Shown in pieces: positions 9,168 through 17,598 of a stretch of 64,000 bases of DNA (position 1 is the stretch's first letter; every line of letters starts with the position of its first letter). The stretch is from Krasilnikoviella flava (GTDB taxonomy: Bacteria > Actinomycetota > Actinomycetes > Actinomycetales > Cellulomonadaceae): the NCBI RefSeq assembly GCF_900167525.1, contig NZ_FUZQ01000006.1:124001-188000 (forward strand). The letters run 5' to 3'. A program made the translations under genes and the position numbers. The notes beneath the pieces are model-generated. The model saw nothing but the letters and a program-made list of their open reading frames with translations. It was not told the origin of the DNA and made no database searches.

Positions 9168-10033
9168 CTATCGAGATCGACCTCGCCGAACGACGCCGTT
9201 CCCGCGAGGAGACGCGCGTCGACCCCGCCAACTCCCGCTCCTGGCTCCTGCTGTCGGCCCTGCGCGACGACGCGTTCGACGCCGCCCAGCTCTCCCGCGC
9301 CGACCAGGTGATCCTCGACTGCGAGGACGCGGTCGACGACAGCCGCAAGGACGAGGCGCGCGCCAAGGTGCTCGACTGGTTCGCCCAGGGCGGCCGCGCG
9401 TGGGTGCGCATCAACGAGCGCGGATCGCAGGCCTGGGCCGACGACGTGCGCGCGCTGCGCGACACCGACGGGCTGCTCGGCGTCATGCTCGCCAAGACGG
9501 AGTCCCCCGACCAGGTGGTCGACACCGCCCAGCGGCTCGGCGGCAGCGTGCCGGTCATCCCGCTCGTGGAGTCCGCGCTCGGCATCGAGGACGCCGTGAG
9601 CATCGCGCGCGCCCCGGGGGCGTTCCGCCTCGCGTTCGGGTCCGGCGACTACCGTCGTGACACGGGCACGGCCAACGAGTCCCTCGCGATGGCGTACCCG
9701 CGCTCGCGGCTCGTCACGGCCAGCCGCATCGGCGGGCTGCCCGGCCCGATCGACGGCCCCACGGTCGGCACCAGCCACGCGCTGCTGCGCGAGCAGTCGG
9801 CGGACGGCGTGGCCCTCGGACTCACCGGCAAGCTCTGCCTGGACCTCGAGACCCCGGCCGTGATCAACGAGTCGTTCAGCCCGTCGAGCGCCGACGTGGC
9901 ATGGGCGCTCGACTTCCTCGCTGACTTCGAGGCGTCCGGCTCGGTGATCCGTGACGGCTCGGACAAGCCTCGCCTGGCACGCGCCCGCAAGATCAGCGAG
10001 CGCGCCGCACTGTTCCACGTCAACCCCTCCTGA
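9164..10033 (+). CDS. HpcH/HpaI-family CitE-like lyase
   Basis: TIM-barrel C-C lyase of 289 residues related to the citrate lyase beta subunit, a family acting on citramalyl-CoA or malyl-CoA type substrates with Mg2+. Motifs: RSWLLLSA near the N-terminus, ADQVILDCEDAVDDSRKDEAR with the acidic metal region, WVRINERGS (substrate-binding Arg), VIPLVESALGIED with the metal-binding Glu, and FGSGDYRRDTG. No citrate lyase alpha or gamma subunit is nearby, so it is a stand-alone CitE-like enzyme of unknown substrate. The GTG start overlaps the helicase stop, and TACCAT lies 6 nt upstream, so it may also have its own leaderless promoter. It ends convergent with the Tad operon, overlapping by 14 bp. 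Confidence 0.87.
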   Translation: MTIEIDLAERRRSREETRVDPANSRSWLLLSALRDDAFDAAQLSRADQVILDCEDAVDDSRKDEARAKVLDWFAQGGRAWVRINERGSQAWADDVRALRDTDGLLGVMLAKTESPDQVVDTAQRLGGSVPVIPLVESALGIEDAVSIARAPGAFRLAFGSGDYRRDTGTANESLAMAYPRSRLVTASRIGGLPGPIDGPTVGTSHALLREQSADGVALGLTGKLCLDLETPAVINESFSPSSADVAWALDFLADFEASGSVIRDGSDKPRLARARKISERAALFHVNPS

Positions 10034-10448
10034 CGTCGTCGCCGGTCGGGCTGTCGGGGCCCACGCCGGTGGTGCCGGCCGGCCTCGGGCCGGCACGGGC
10101 ACGCGCGGTGGCGTCACCGAGCGAGGCCGCCCACGGCCCCGCCTCCGGGCCCAGCGCCGGCCTCGCGACCCGTACCCCGACGGCGCCGCCGCCCTCCGGG
10201 ACGCACGCCGCCAACCGTCCGTCGTTGCGACGCACCGCCTCGGCCGCGGTGGCGCACGGGTCACCGCCTTGCCGCCACGCGGTCGCGGCGGCAAGGGCAC
10301 CGAGATCCGCGGCCGCCTGTGCCGAGCCGCGCGCACGTTGCGCGGCTCCCAGCGCGCCGACGGCCAGCGCGAGCAGCACGACCACGGCGGCCAGCGCCAG
10401 CACGACGACGGTCCCCGCACCGCGGTCTCCGGCGGTGTCCCTCCTCAC
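10020..10448 (-). CDS. TadE-like pilus-associated protein (Rv3654c family)
   Basis: Protein of 142 residues with a short basic N-terminus (DRGAGT), one TM helix at about residues 13-33 (VVVLALAAVVVLLALAV) and an Ala-rich segment SAQAAADLGALAAATA typical of the Rv3654c/TadG-like family. Two cysteines around residues 65-83 may form a disulfide outside the membrane. Unlike the TadE upstream, it lacks a Glu five residues after the Gly, so it is probably not processed as a classical pseudopilin. It is the last gene of the Tad operon; the GTG start overlaps the tadE stop (GTGA). Confidence 0.8.
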   Translation of the reverse strand: MRRDTAGDRGAGTVVVLALAAVVVLLALAVGALGAAQRARGSAQAAADLGALAAATAWRQGGDPCATAAEAVRRNDGRLAACVPEGGGAVGVRVARPALGPEAGPWAASLGDATARARAGPRPAGTTGVGPDSPTGDDVRRG

Positions 10449-10819
10449 GGCTCGACCCAGGCCGTCGCGTCGCCGGACGCGCGTACGGGCGCCCCGGCGA
10501 ACCAGCCGCCCACCACCGGCCGGGTGACGGTGACCCGTACCCACGTGCCGTCGCGGGCGACGCTCAGCTCCGCGTCGTCGCCGCCGACCTGCGCGACCGC
10601 CTGCCGGGCCGCCGCGTCGTCCTCCCCGATTGCGTAGGCGCGGGCCCCCGCCCGGGCCGCGTCCAGGGCGCGCATCTGCGCCGTGGACGCGGCCGCGAGG
10701 CTGAGCACCGCGACCAGCAGGAGAACCACCACCGGCAGCCCGACGGCGAGCTCGGCCGTCACCGCGCCCCGCTCCCCGTCGGGCCTCGCGCGGAGGCGCC
10801 TGCTGCGGTGCGTCGCCAT
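10445..10819 (-). CDS. TadE-family pseudopilin
   Basis: Minor pilin of 124 residues. A basic leader (HRSRRLRARPDGERG) is followed by AVTAELAVGLPVVVLLLVAVLSL: Gly18 then Glu23 gives the G|xxxxE prepilin peptidase pattern, and the TM helix spans about 22-42. The remainder is a small extracytoplasmic domain. The ATG overlaps the preceding Flp-like stop (TGATG) and its own stop overlaps the next gene, so the three small genes are coupled. No prepilin peptidase gene is in the window; processing must come from elsewhere. Confidence 0.87.
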   Translation of the reverse strand: MATHRSRRLRARPDGERGAVTAELAVGLPVVVLLLVAVLSLAAASTAQMRALDAARAGARAYAIGEDDAAARQAVAQVGGDDAELSVARDGTWVRVTVTRPVVGGWFAGAPVRASGDATAWVEP

Positions 10820-11103
10820 CAGACCGACAGCGCCGAGCTGATGATGCCCTCGAGCAGGCCACGCACGGTGTCGCTCTTCAGCACCGCGATGAGCAGGCCT
10901 GCGAACCCGACCGCGGCCACGGTGGCGACGGCGTACTCCGCGGTCGCGAGCCCCGCCTCCGGGTCCACCCCCTGCGTGCGGGGCGCACGCGCGGGCTCGT
11001 CGGAGCGCACGCCCGGCGAACCCTCGCCCTCCGTCGCGGTCGTCGACGCGCCGCCGCCCTGCTCGACCTCGGCCGCCGAACGGCCCTCGTCCTCGTTCCT
11101 CAT
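10819..11103 (-). CDS. Flp-like pilin, DUF4244 family
   Basis: Probable structural pilin of 94 residues. The first 50 residues are a hydrophilic, Glu/Gly/Ser-rich leader, long for a Flp pilin. Then comes the motif G51|LATAEY with Glu56 at +5 and Tyr57, the Flp signature, followed by a TM helix (about 57-76) and a short C-terminus. This matches the actinobacterial DUF4244 pilins (M. tuberculosis Rv3656c). It lies 167 bp downstream of tadC, the only sizeable gap in the operon, so it may have a separate promoter or processed transcript to give the high dosage needed for a pilin. Confidence 0.87.
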   Translation of the reverse strand: MRNEDEGRSAAEVEQGGGASTTATEGEGSPGVRSDEPARAPRTQGVDPEAGLATAEYAVATVAAVGFAGLLIAVLKSDTVRGLLEGIISSALSV

Positions 11104-11270
11104 GACCCCTCCGTGTTCTCGTCGTTCTCTTCGACGTGCGTCGCGGTCTCCACCGCGATGCCGTCCTGCCGACCGGAGCCGGATGCCCCGGGCCGGTCGT
11201 GACGCATCCACCCGGCCGGGCGGGTGCGTCGGACCCGGGCGGTGCCCGGGTCGTCGTGGGCCGGGCACCG

Positions 11271-11909
11271 TCACCCGGACAGCAGGTCGACGCCCAGCGC
11301 GAGCAGCACGGGCACGAGCCCGACCAGCACGAACGCGGGCAGGAAGCAGGCGCCGAGCGGCAGCACCAGGCGCACCGCGAGGCGGGCCGCGGCGGTGCGG
11401 GCGGTCGCCCGGCGGGCGCGCAGCAGCTCCTCGCCCGCGGCGCGCAGCGCGCCGGACGGCGATGCGCCGTCGGTCCAGGCCCCGCGCAGCGCCCGGTGGG
11501 CCGGCGCGAGCCGCCCGGGGGCGTCGCGCCACGCCCCGTCCCAGTCCGCGCCGAGCCGCAGGGCGTCGGCCGCGGCACGCAGGGCGGCACCGTCCGCGGT
11601 CCCGCGACCGACGGACCCGCTCGCTCCACGGTCAGCCCCCACGGCGGCGCCGGTGGCCTCGAGCGCGCGCGGCACCCCGGCACCGGAGCGCAGCGCCGCC
11701 CCCAGCAGCTCGAGCAGCACGGGCACGTCCACGGGCTCGTCCCCGGCGCGCTCACCGGGCACGACGGGCCGGCGGTCGGACTCGAGGTGCGTCACCCTTC
11801 GGTCGGTAGCCCGTCGCGCGACCCACCACGGCAGGGCCGCGAGCAGGGCGGCCGCCGCCACCGTCCACGCGACACCGGCGGGCGTGCCGCCGGACAGCAG
11901 GGCGATCAC
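11271..11909 (-). CDS. tadC: TadC-like type II secretion F domain protein
   Basis: Inner-membrane platform protein of 212 residues for Tad pilus assembly. It has a TM helix at the N-terminus (about residues 9-25), a cytoplasmic helical T2SS-F domain (about 45-165), and C-terminal TM helices (LAVRLVLPLGACFLPAFVLVGLVPVLLALGV). It is shorter than proteobacterial TadC, as is usual for actinobacterial versions. The GTG start overlaps the tadB stop and is preceded by GGAGGAGG. The exact tadB/tadC naming is by position in the operon; both are GspF-type proteins. Confidence 0.82.
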   Translation of the reverse strand: MIALLSGGTPAGVAWTVAAAALLAALPWWVARRATDRRVTHLESDRRPVVPGERAGDEPVDVPVLLELLGAALRSGAGVPRALEATGAAVGADRGASGSVGRGTADGAALRAAADALRLGADWDGAWRDAPGRLAPAHRALRGAWTDGASPSGALRAAGEELLRARRATARTAAARLAVRLVLPLGACFLPAFVLVGLVPVLLALGVDLLSG

Positions 11910-12580
11910 CGTGCCTCCTCCCCCGCCGTCCGGGCCACGGCGACGAGCCGTCGCGTCCACGCCCACCCGGTCGCGATCAGCAGGAGCCCGAGGCAGACCG
12001 CCACCGTGCCCGCGCCGCCGTCGAGCGCCGTCGCCAGCGGGTCGGCGCCCAGCACGCCGCCCAGGAGCGCGCCCAGCAGCGGCAACCACATCAGGACGCG
12101 CGCGGTGGCCCGCGGGCCCGCCAACGACGCCTCGCGCTCCGCACGTGCCTCGGCCTCGGCCACCAGCGCCCCGGACACGGCGTCGAGCACGGAGGCGAGC
12201 GGGGCGCCGACGTCGCGTGCGAGCACGGCTGCCGCGACCACGGACCGCGCGTGCCCGGCGCCGCCGACGAGAGGGGTCAGGGCCGCCGCGTCGGGCACCC
12301 CGGTGGGGTCGACCGGCACGCCGAGCGCACGCGACCACGCCGCGGCGGGCGGTGCGCCGGCCTGCAGCAGCGCGACGACCTGCGCGACCGCGACGCGCAC
12401 GGCCTCCGCTCCCGAAGCCTCCCGCCGCACCCGTCTCATCCCGGGCCGCGGCCCTGGGCGCGGCACCACGGACGCCCGCGCGATCGCCGCCGCGCGGCGT
12501 CCGCCGCGGGCCAGGACCAACCAGGCGGCGAGCCCCACCCAGAGGCCGACCGACGCGGAGCCCGCGACGAACCCCGTCAC
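11906..12580 (-). CDS. tadB: TadB-like type II secretion F domain protein
   Basis: Second GspF-type platform protein, 224 residues. It begins with a TM helix (about residues 3-24), then a T2SS-F helical domain containing VAVAQVVALLQAGAPPAAAWSRAL and VLARDVGAPLASVLDAVSGAL, followed by two TM helices near the C-terminus (VLMWLPLLGALLGGVLG and AGTVAVCLGLLLIATGWAW). Together with TadC it should anchor the TadA ATPase at the membrane. GTGA overlaps on both sides show tight coupling with tadA and tadC. Confidence 0.83.
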   Translation of the reverse strand: MTGFVAGSASVGLWVGLAAWLVLARGGRRAAAIARASVVPRPGPRPGMRRVRREASGAEAVRVAVAQVVALLQAGAPPAAAWSRALGVPVDPTGVPDAAALTPLVGGAGHARSVVAAAVLARDVGAPLASVLDAVSGALVAEAEARAEREASLAGPRATARVLMWLPLLGALLGGVLGADPLATALDGGAGTVAVCLGLLLIATGWAWTRRLVAVARTAGEEAR

Positions 12581-13737
12581 GCGGCCCACCGCCCGATCAG
12601 CTCGTCCCACGCGTCGTCCGGCCGGGGCGTCGACCCCGGCGCCCACCCGGCAGCGCGACGCACCACCAGCCGCCCGTCGCCGTCCCGCCCGACCAGGCCG
12701 ATCTCGGCGAGGTGACGCCGCCCGCCGTGCCGCCGCAGGTGCAGCACCACGTCGAGGGCTGCGGCGGCCTGCGCCGCGACGGCGTCCCGAGGCATCCCGG
12801 CCAGGGCCGCGAGCGCCTCCAGCCGCGCGGGCACGTGCTCGACGGCATTGGCGTGCACGGTCGCCATCCCGCCGTCGTGCCCCGTGTTCATCGCCAGGAG
12901 GAGCTCGCGCACCTCGGCGCCCCGGCACTCCCCCACGACGATCCGGTCGGGCCGCATCCGCAGCGCACCGCGCACCAGCTCGGTGAGCGTCACCTCGCCG
13001 ACACCCTCGACGTTGGGCCGGCGGGCGGCGAGGGACACCACGTGCCGGTGCCGGGGCGCGAGCTCGCGGGCCTCCTCGACCACGAGCACCCGCTCCCCCG
13101 GCGGCACCAGTGACAGCAGCGCGGCGAGCAGGGTCGTCTTGCCGGTGCCCGTGCCTCCGGTGACGAGCAGGTTGGCCCGGCCGGTCACCAGCCCGTGCAG
13201 CACGGCCTCCCACTGCGGAGGCAGCCCGCCACCAGCGACGAGCGACTCCACGGAGTGCGCCGCCTGGCGCAGCACCCTCAGCGCGATGACCGCCCCGGCC
13301 GGCGCGACGGGCTCCACGACGGCATGCAGGCGCGTGCCGTCGGGCATGCGGGCGTCCACGGTCGGGGCGGCGTCGTCGAGCCGCTGACCGGCGACGGCGG
13401 CCATCCGCACCGCCAGCGCCCGCACGGCGTCGGGGGTGCCGAGATCGAGGTCCACGCGCCGCAGCCCGTCGCCGCGGTCCACCCACACGTCGCGCGGACC
13501 GTTGACCAGCACGTCGGTGACGTCGGGCTCGTCGAGCAGACCCTGCAGCGGACCCGCGCCCGTGAGCTCGGCGCGTGCCGCCCGGGTGAGGTCGGCGAGC
13601 GCGGCCGAGCCGAACACCCGCCCGGTGGCCCGCAACGCGTCGCGCACTGCGGCGTCGTCGAGCGCCGAGCCGGACGCGCCGACGCGGGCCCGCACGTCGT
13701 CCAGCAGGTCACGGTCGACCAGCGCGCGGCCGGTCAC
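12577..13737 (-). CDS. tadA: TadA/CpaF secretion ATPase
   Basis: Hexameric GspE/VirB11-type ATPase powering Flp pilus assembly, 386 residues. N-terminal domain about 1-150; Walker A GGTGTGKTT with Lys200; acidic box VLVVEEARE at 218-226; Walker B RIVVGECRG at 265-273; His box GHDGGMATVHAN at about 287-298. All catalytic elements are intact. The GTG start overlaps the tadZ stop (GTGA). It is the motor of the seven-gene operon. Confidence 0.95.
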   Translation of the reverse strand: MTGRALVDRDLLDDVRARVGASGSALDDAAVRDALRATGRVFGSAALADLTRAARAELTGAGPLQGLLDEPDVTDVLVNGPRDVWVDRGDGLRRVDLDLGTPDAVRALAVRMAAVAGQRLDDAAPTVDARMPDGTRLHAVVEPVAPAGAVIALRVLRQAAHSVESLVAGGGLPPQWEAVLHGLVTGRANLLVTGGTGTGKTTLLAALLSLVPPGERVLVVEEARELAPRHRHVVSLAARRPNVEGVGEVTLTELVRGALRMRPDRIVVGECRGAEVRELLLAMNTGHDGGMATVHANAVEHVPARLEALAALAGMPRDAVAAQAAAALDVVLHLRRHGGRRHLAEIGLVGRDGDGRLVVRRAAGWAPGSTPRPDDAWDELIGRWAA

Positions 13738-14603
13738 GCCGCACCCGCAAGCGCCGTCACGAGCGGGTCCACGGCTCGGCCGAGCGGGGACCGCCGGCCG
13801 ACGGGAGGCCCGTCGCCACGGTCGACGGCGGCCGCGAGCCGCGTGTCCGCGCGCACGGTCGTGACCACCCGCAGGCCGACGACGTCCTCCAGAGCGGCCG
13901 CGTCGATGCGACCGGGCGCAGGCCGCCGGGCGACGAGCCACGGGTCGCGCACCCCCAGCTCGACGAGCTCGGCACGCGCGGCGAGCGCCCCCGCGACCCC
14001 GGTCGCGGTGCACGGCACCACGAGCAGCACGACGTCCGCGGCCGACACGAGCATCCGCACGGCCGCGGTCCAGGCGGCGGGCCGGGGCAGGTCGAGCACC
14101 ACGGACTCACCGCCGCGCAACAGGCCGGTGGCGACGTCCACGACCACGGCGTCGTCGGGGCGCTCCGGGCGCAGGCGCGCCCCGGAGAGCACGGGTACCG
14201 AACGCCAGCGGGGCAGCGCCGCGACCAGCCCGACGCCGTCCACGTCGCCGCGGGCGGCGGCGAGCTCGGGCCATCGGGCGCCGGGCTCGTCCTCGATGCC
14301 GAGCAGCACGTCGGCGCCTGGGCCGGGCAGGTCGAGGTCGACGAGGACCGCGCCCTCCCCGGCGCGCCGCAGCCCCTGCGCGACGGCAGCGGCGAGGATG
14401 CTCACCCCCGCCCCGCCGCAGGCGCCGACGAGGGCGATCGTGCGTCTCCCCCGGGCGGACGCCCATGGCGCCCGCCCAGCCGGGCGCCACGGCGCGGCGT
14501 CGCGCTCCGGGGGGCCGGCCCCTGCGGGCAGGTCGGCGACGGTCGTGGCCCCGAGGGCCGGTGCCGTCGGCCGGGGCAAGATGCGGGTGAGTGCGTCGTC
14601 CAT
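13734..14603 (-). CDS. TadZ/CpaE-like (Ssd-type) MinD-family protein
   Basis: First gene of the Tad operon, 289 residues. A ParA/MinD-like fold begins near residue 54; the P-loop region VGACGGAGVSIL (59-70) lacks the usual signature Lys and Thr, as expected for CpaE/TadZ proteins that localise the secretion machine and often do not hydrolyse ATP strongly. LVDLDLPGPG and VLDLPRPAAW correspond to switch regions. The counterpart in M. tuberculosis (Rv3660c, Ssd) has been linked to septum-site regulation. The N-terminal 50 residues are Pro/Ala-rich linker. No clear ribosome site precedes the ATG. Confidence 0.85.
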   Translation of the reverse strand: MDDALTRILPRPTAPALGATTVADLPAGAGPPERDAAPWRPAGRAPWASARGRRTIALVGACGGAGVSILAAAVAQGLRRAGEGAVLVDLDLPGPGADVLLGIEDEPGARWPELAAARGDVDGVGLVAALPRWRSVPVLSGARLRPERPDDAVVVDVATGLLRGGESVVLDLPRPAAWTAAVRMLVSAADVVLLVVPCTATGVAGALAARAELVELGVRDPWLVARRPAPGRIDAAALEDVVGLRVVTTVRADTRLAAAVDRGDGPPVGRRSPLGRAVDPLVTALAGAA

Positions 14604-14693
14604 GCGCCCAGGCTGGGCCGCGGCGACGTGCCGGAGCGGCGGCGCGACGAGATCTGTGGACGGACGCCGCCTGGGGGCGGGCTCCCGGCGGTG

Positions 14694-16004
14694 TCAGGCC
14701 GCGGCGGCGTCCTCGGGAACCGGCGCGACCGGGGCCTGCCGCGCCCGCTGCCGTTCCGCGCGCAGCGCCGGCACGAAGCACAGCACGCCGAGCACGCTGA
14801 ACCCGCCGCCGAGCACCATGGCGAGCGTGGTGGACGTCGTCTGGGCCACCCAGCCCAGCGCGGGCGACGCGACGGCGTACGACGCGAACCCCACCATCGA
14901 CGCCATGGACAGCACGGTGGAGCGGTTGTCCCGACGCGCCTCGCGGTGCAGCAGCGCGTTGTAGCTCGGTCCGGAGCTGCCGTGCAGCCCGTACGTGACG
15001 AGGTAGGCGACCACCAGCATCACCGGGCCGCCGGTGAGCCCCATCCACACGGCGCCGAGGCCGTTCAGGACGCGGGCCGCCATCGCGGTGCGCGCGACAC
15101 CGAACCGGCGCGACGCGACGCCGCAGAGGGCGGCGCCGAGCGCGAACACGCCCCAGCCCACCGAGGCCACCGGCCCCATGACCGCGCCCGCCTGGGCTTC
15201 GCCCCCGAGCAGCTCGGCCAGCCGTACCGGCTGCAGCGACTCGAAGACGACCATCGCCGCGGCGGCGAAGATCTCCACGAGCAGCAGGCCGCGCAGCACG
15301 CGGTTGTCGCGGGCCAGCCGCAGCCCGGACGCGATGCTCGCGGGAGCCTGGCGGGCGGCGTCGGCGGTGGCTCGCCATCCCGCGCGCCACCGCCGAAGGC
15401 CCCGGGTCTCGACGGCCTCGACCTGCGTGGGCCGGGGCTCGCTCACCAGCAGCACGACCATCACCAGGTGCGCGACGGCGAGCACGCAGTACGCGGCGTA
15501 CGGGAGCGCGAGCGCCGACCACGCCGGGAAGGGGTGCCACCAGACGAGCCCGCCGGAGACGAGCGCGCCCAGCGCGATCGACGCGCCGAGCACGGTGCCC
15601 TGGTGGGCGAGGGTGCGGTCCACGTCGGCACCCGGGTGCTCGGCGTGCACGGCGTCGACGAACCACGCCTCGAGCGGGCCGGAGTCGAGCGCCCGGAACA
15701 GCCCCGTGAGCGCGGCCGCGACGACGAACGCCCACACGGTCTGCGCGAGCAGGAAGGTCGTGGCGGCCAGCACCTGCGCCACTGCGGCCGCGACGAGCAT
15801 GGGCCGGCGCCCGACGGCGTCCGCGGTGCCGCCGGTGGGCAGCTCGAGCGCGAACACCACGAGCCCCATGACGGACGCGAGCGTGAGCGTCTGCCCCACG
15901 GACAGCCCGCGCTCGATCGGCAGCAGCGTGGTGACCGACACGACCAGCCCGACCGGGAACCACCGTGTGGCGGTGAGCAGGAGGAAGACGCGCTGCGGTG
16001 TCAC
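14694..16004 (-). CDS. MFS exporter
   Basis: Major facilitator of 436 residues with about 12 predicted TM helices. The MFS motif A region reads GTADAVGRRPM after TM2. Long cytoplasmic loop at about 195-230 separates the two halves. Family-level similarity is to drug or small-molecule exporters; no substrate can be assigned. Its GTG start overlaps the ArsR-family stop (GTGA), so repressor and transporter are one operon, presumably induced by the compound exported. It follows the Tad operon leader region but is transcribed separately toward it. Confidence 0.85.
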   Translation of the reverse strand: MTPQRVFLLLTATRWFPVGLVVSVTTLLPIERGLSVGQTLTLASVMGLVVFALELPTGGTADAVGRRPMLVAAAVAQVLAATTFLLAQTVWAFVVAAALTGLFRALDSGPLEAWFVDAVHAEHPGADVDRTLAHQGTVLGASIALGALVSGGLVWWHPFPAWSALALPYAAYCVLAVAHLVMVVLLVSEPRPTQVEAVETRGLRRWRAGWRATADAARQAPASIASGLRLARDNRVLRGLLLVEIFAAAAMVVFESLQPVRLAELLGGEAQAGAVMGPVASVGWGVFALGAALCGVASRRFGVARTAMAARVLNGLGAVWMGLTGGPVMLVVAYLVTYGLHGSSGPSYNALLHREARRDNRSTVLSMASMVGFASYAVASPALGWVAQTTSTTLAMVLGGGFSVLGVLCFVPALRAERQRARQAPVAPVPEDAAAA

Positions 16005-16627
16005 GACTCGTCCTCCCCCGGAGATGCCTCGGTCTCCGCCTCGGGAACGTCGTCGGCGTCGAGCGGGAACAGGAACCGCCACAGGTGCAGGCGTCGCGCC
16101 CGGGGGTCGCCGGTGCCGACGCGCAGGTACTTGTTGACGACGGCCTCGAGCTCGGCCTCCATGGCCCGCGCCTGCTCGGGCGTGACGTCCACCCAGGTGT
16201 CGGTCATCCCGGAGACGTCGGTCCACTCCGTGGGCCAGCTGTCCTGCACGTCGAGCCAGTGCGCGTAGTGCGTGTCGAACTGCCGGTGGTAGTCCCGCAC
16301 CAGCCAGCCGAGCGCCGTCTGCGCGTCCTCGTCCCCGCCGAAGTCCGAGTCGCGCCACCCGTGGCTCTGCGTCGCGGCCTCCCAGAGCCGCTCCTTGCCG
16401 CGCCCGTCGCCGGTGTCGCTGACGAGCCCGACCGATTCCAGCTTGCGCAGGTGGTAGCTGGTGGCGCCGGTGTTGGTGGACAGCTCGGCCGCGAGCGCTG
16501 TCGCCGACGCCGGACCACCTCGACGCAGCGCGCCGAGCAGCCGGGACCGCAGCGGGTGCGCGAGCACCTTGGCCGCCTCGGCAGTGAGCTCGAGGTGGGT
16601 GTACGGGCGCTCGGGCGTCGGTTCCAT
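16001..16627 (-). CDS. ArsR-family winged-helix transcriptional regulator
   Basis: Regulator of 208 residues. Winged HTH at about residues 12-80: AKVLAHPLRSRLLGALRRGGPASATALAAELSTNTGATSYHLRKLESVGLV is a canonical ArsR/HTH_20 pattern (shown as consecutive blocks: AKVLAHPLRSRLLGAL, then TALAAELSTNTGATSYHLRKL). No vicinal Cys metal site is visible, so a non-metal ligand is likely. The C-terminal half contains many Trp and acidic residues (ligand domain). TACTGT lies 6 nt before the ATG without a ribosome site, suggesting a leaderless start. A large palindrome just upstream is the probable autoregulatory operator. Confidence 0.88.
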   Translation of the reverse strand: MEPTPERPYTHLELTAEAAKVLAHPLRSRLLGALRRGGPASATALAAELSTNTGATSYHLRKLESVGLVSDTGDGRGKERLWEAATQSHGWRDSDFGGDEDAQTALGWLVRDYHRQFDTHYAHWLDVQDSWPTEWTDVSGMTDTWVDVTPEQARAMEAELEAVVNKYLRVGTGDPRARRLHLWRFLFPLDADDVPEAETEASPGEDES

Positions 16628-16641
16628 GCCTGCACAGTAAC

Positions 16642-16675
16642 CATGCACAATTCTTGTGCACAAGAGTTGTGCATG
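16642..16675. promoter_or_regulatory. 34-bp near-perfect palindrome, probable ArsR operator
   Basis: Arms TGCACAA (16644-16650) and TTGTGCA (16668-16674) flank a central TTGTGCACAA (16654-16663); the 34 bp read the same on both strands except for one base pair (T16651 against G16666). It lies 14 bp upstream of the ArsR-family start and 44 bp upstream of the divergent HAD gene, so it could control both. Confidence 0.75.
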
Positions 16676-16719
16676 AAGTCCCAGGCGGCGGGTCGGCGCG
16701 CACGACTAGGCTCTCGCCC

Positions 16720-17553
16720 GTGACCGACCAGGGACCGCGCGAGACGTCACCGCCCGCGGCGGCGAGCCCCCGGGTGCGCGTGGCCGCGTTCTTCGACCTC
16801 GACAAGACGATCATCGCGACGAGCTCGTCGGCCGCCTTCTCCAAGCCTTTCTACGCCGGGGGCCTCATCACCCGCGGCGACGTGCTGCGCAGCGCGTACG
16901 CGCACCTCCTCTTCTACGCCGGCAACGCGGACGCCGACCAGACCGAACGGATGCGCAAGCACCTGTCCGAGCTCGCCACCGGCTGGGAGGTGAGCAAGGT
17001 GCAGCAGATCGTGGCCGAGACGGTGCACGAGCTCATCGACCCCTACGTCTACGCCGAGGCCGTGGAGCTCATCGCCGAGCACCACGAGCTCGGGCACGAC
17101 GTCGTCATCGTGTCCGCCTCCGGGGCCGAGCTCGTCGAGCCGATCGCCACCGTGCTCGGCGCCGACCACGTCGTCGCCACCCGCATGGCGGTCGAGGACG
17201 GCCGGTACACCGGGGAGATCGAGTTCTACGCGTACGGCGCGCAGAAGGCCGAGGCGGTGCGGCAGCTCGCCGCCGAGCGCGACTACGACCTCGAGCGCAG
17301 CTACGCCTACTCCGACTCCGTGACGGACGCGCCGATGCTGGGCGCCGTCGGCCACGCCTTCGCCGTCAACCCCGACAAGACGCTGCGCCGCGTCGCCGCC
17401 GAGAACGGCTGGGGGGTGCTCACCTTCTCCCGCCCCGTGGCCCTGCGCTCCGCCATCCGCCCGCCCGCGGTCGCCCTCGCCGCGGGGGGCGTCGTGGCCG
17501 CCGGGATCGCCGCCTGGCTGCTCCGCCGCTGGTGGGTGCGCCGTCGCGCCTGA
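16720..17553 (+). CDS. HAD-IB family phosphatase with C-terminal membrane anchor (SerB1-like)
   Basis: HAD phosphatase of 277 residues. Motif I FFDLDKT has nucleophile Asp26 and Asp28; motif II VIVSASG near residue 127; motif III Lys in YGAQKAEAV near 172; motif IV YSDSVTDAPML near 197. This matches HAD-IB enzymes such as SerB-like phosphatases. A C-terminal TM helix (about 247-267) is followed by Arg-rich residues, which would hold the enzyme at the inner membrane face. TAGGCT lies 7 nt before the GTG with no ribosome site, indicating a leaderless start. In M. tuberculosis the related Rv3661 also sits beside the Tad locus. Substrate unknown. Confidence 0.87.
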   Translation: MTDQGPRETSPPAAASPRVRVAAFFDLDKTIIATSSSAAFSKPFYAGGLITRGDVLRSAYAHLLFYAGNADADQTERMRKHLSELATGWEVSKVQQIVAETVHELIDPYVYAEAVELIAEHHELGHDVVIVSASGAELVEPIATVLGADHVVATRMAVEDGRYTGEIEFYAYGAQKAEAVRQLAAERDYDLERSYAYSDSVTDAPMLGAVGHAFAVNPDKTLRRVAAENGWGVLTFSRPVALRSAIRPPAVALAAGGVVAAGIAAWLLRRWWVRRRA

Positions 17554-17598
17554 GCGCTTGCACACCGGCACGGGCGGGCGTTCCATGGGTGAAGACAG

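Noticed and set aside
14107-15963. 618-codon ORF overlapping tadZ and the MFS gene
   Set aside because: Wrong-frame Arg-rich shadow; both real genes have family motifs.
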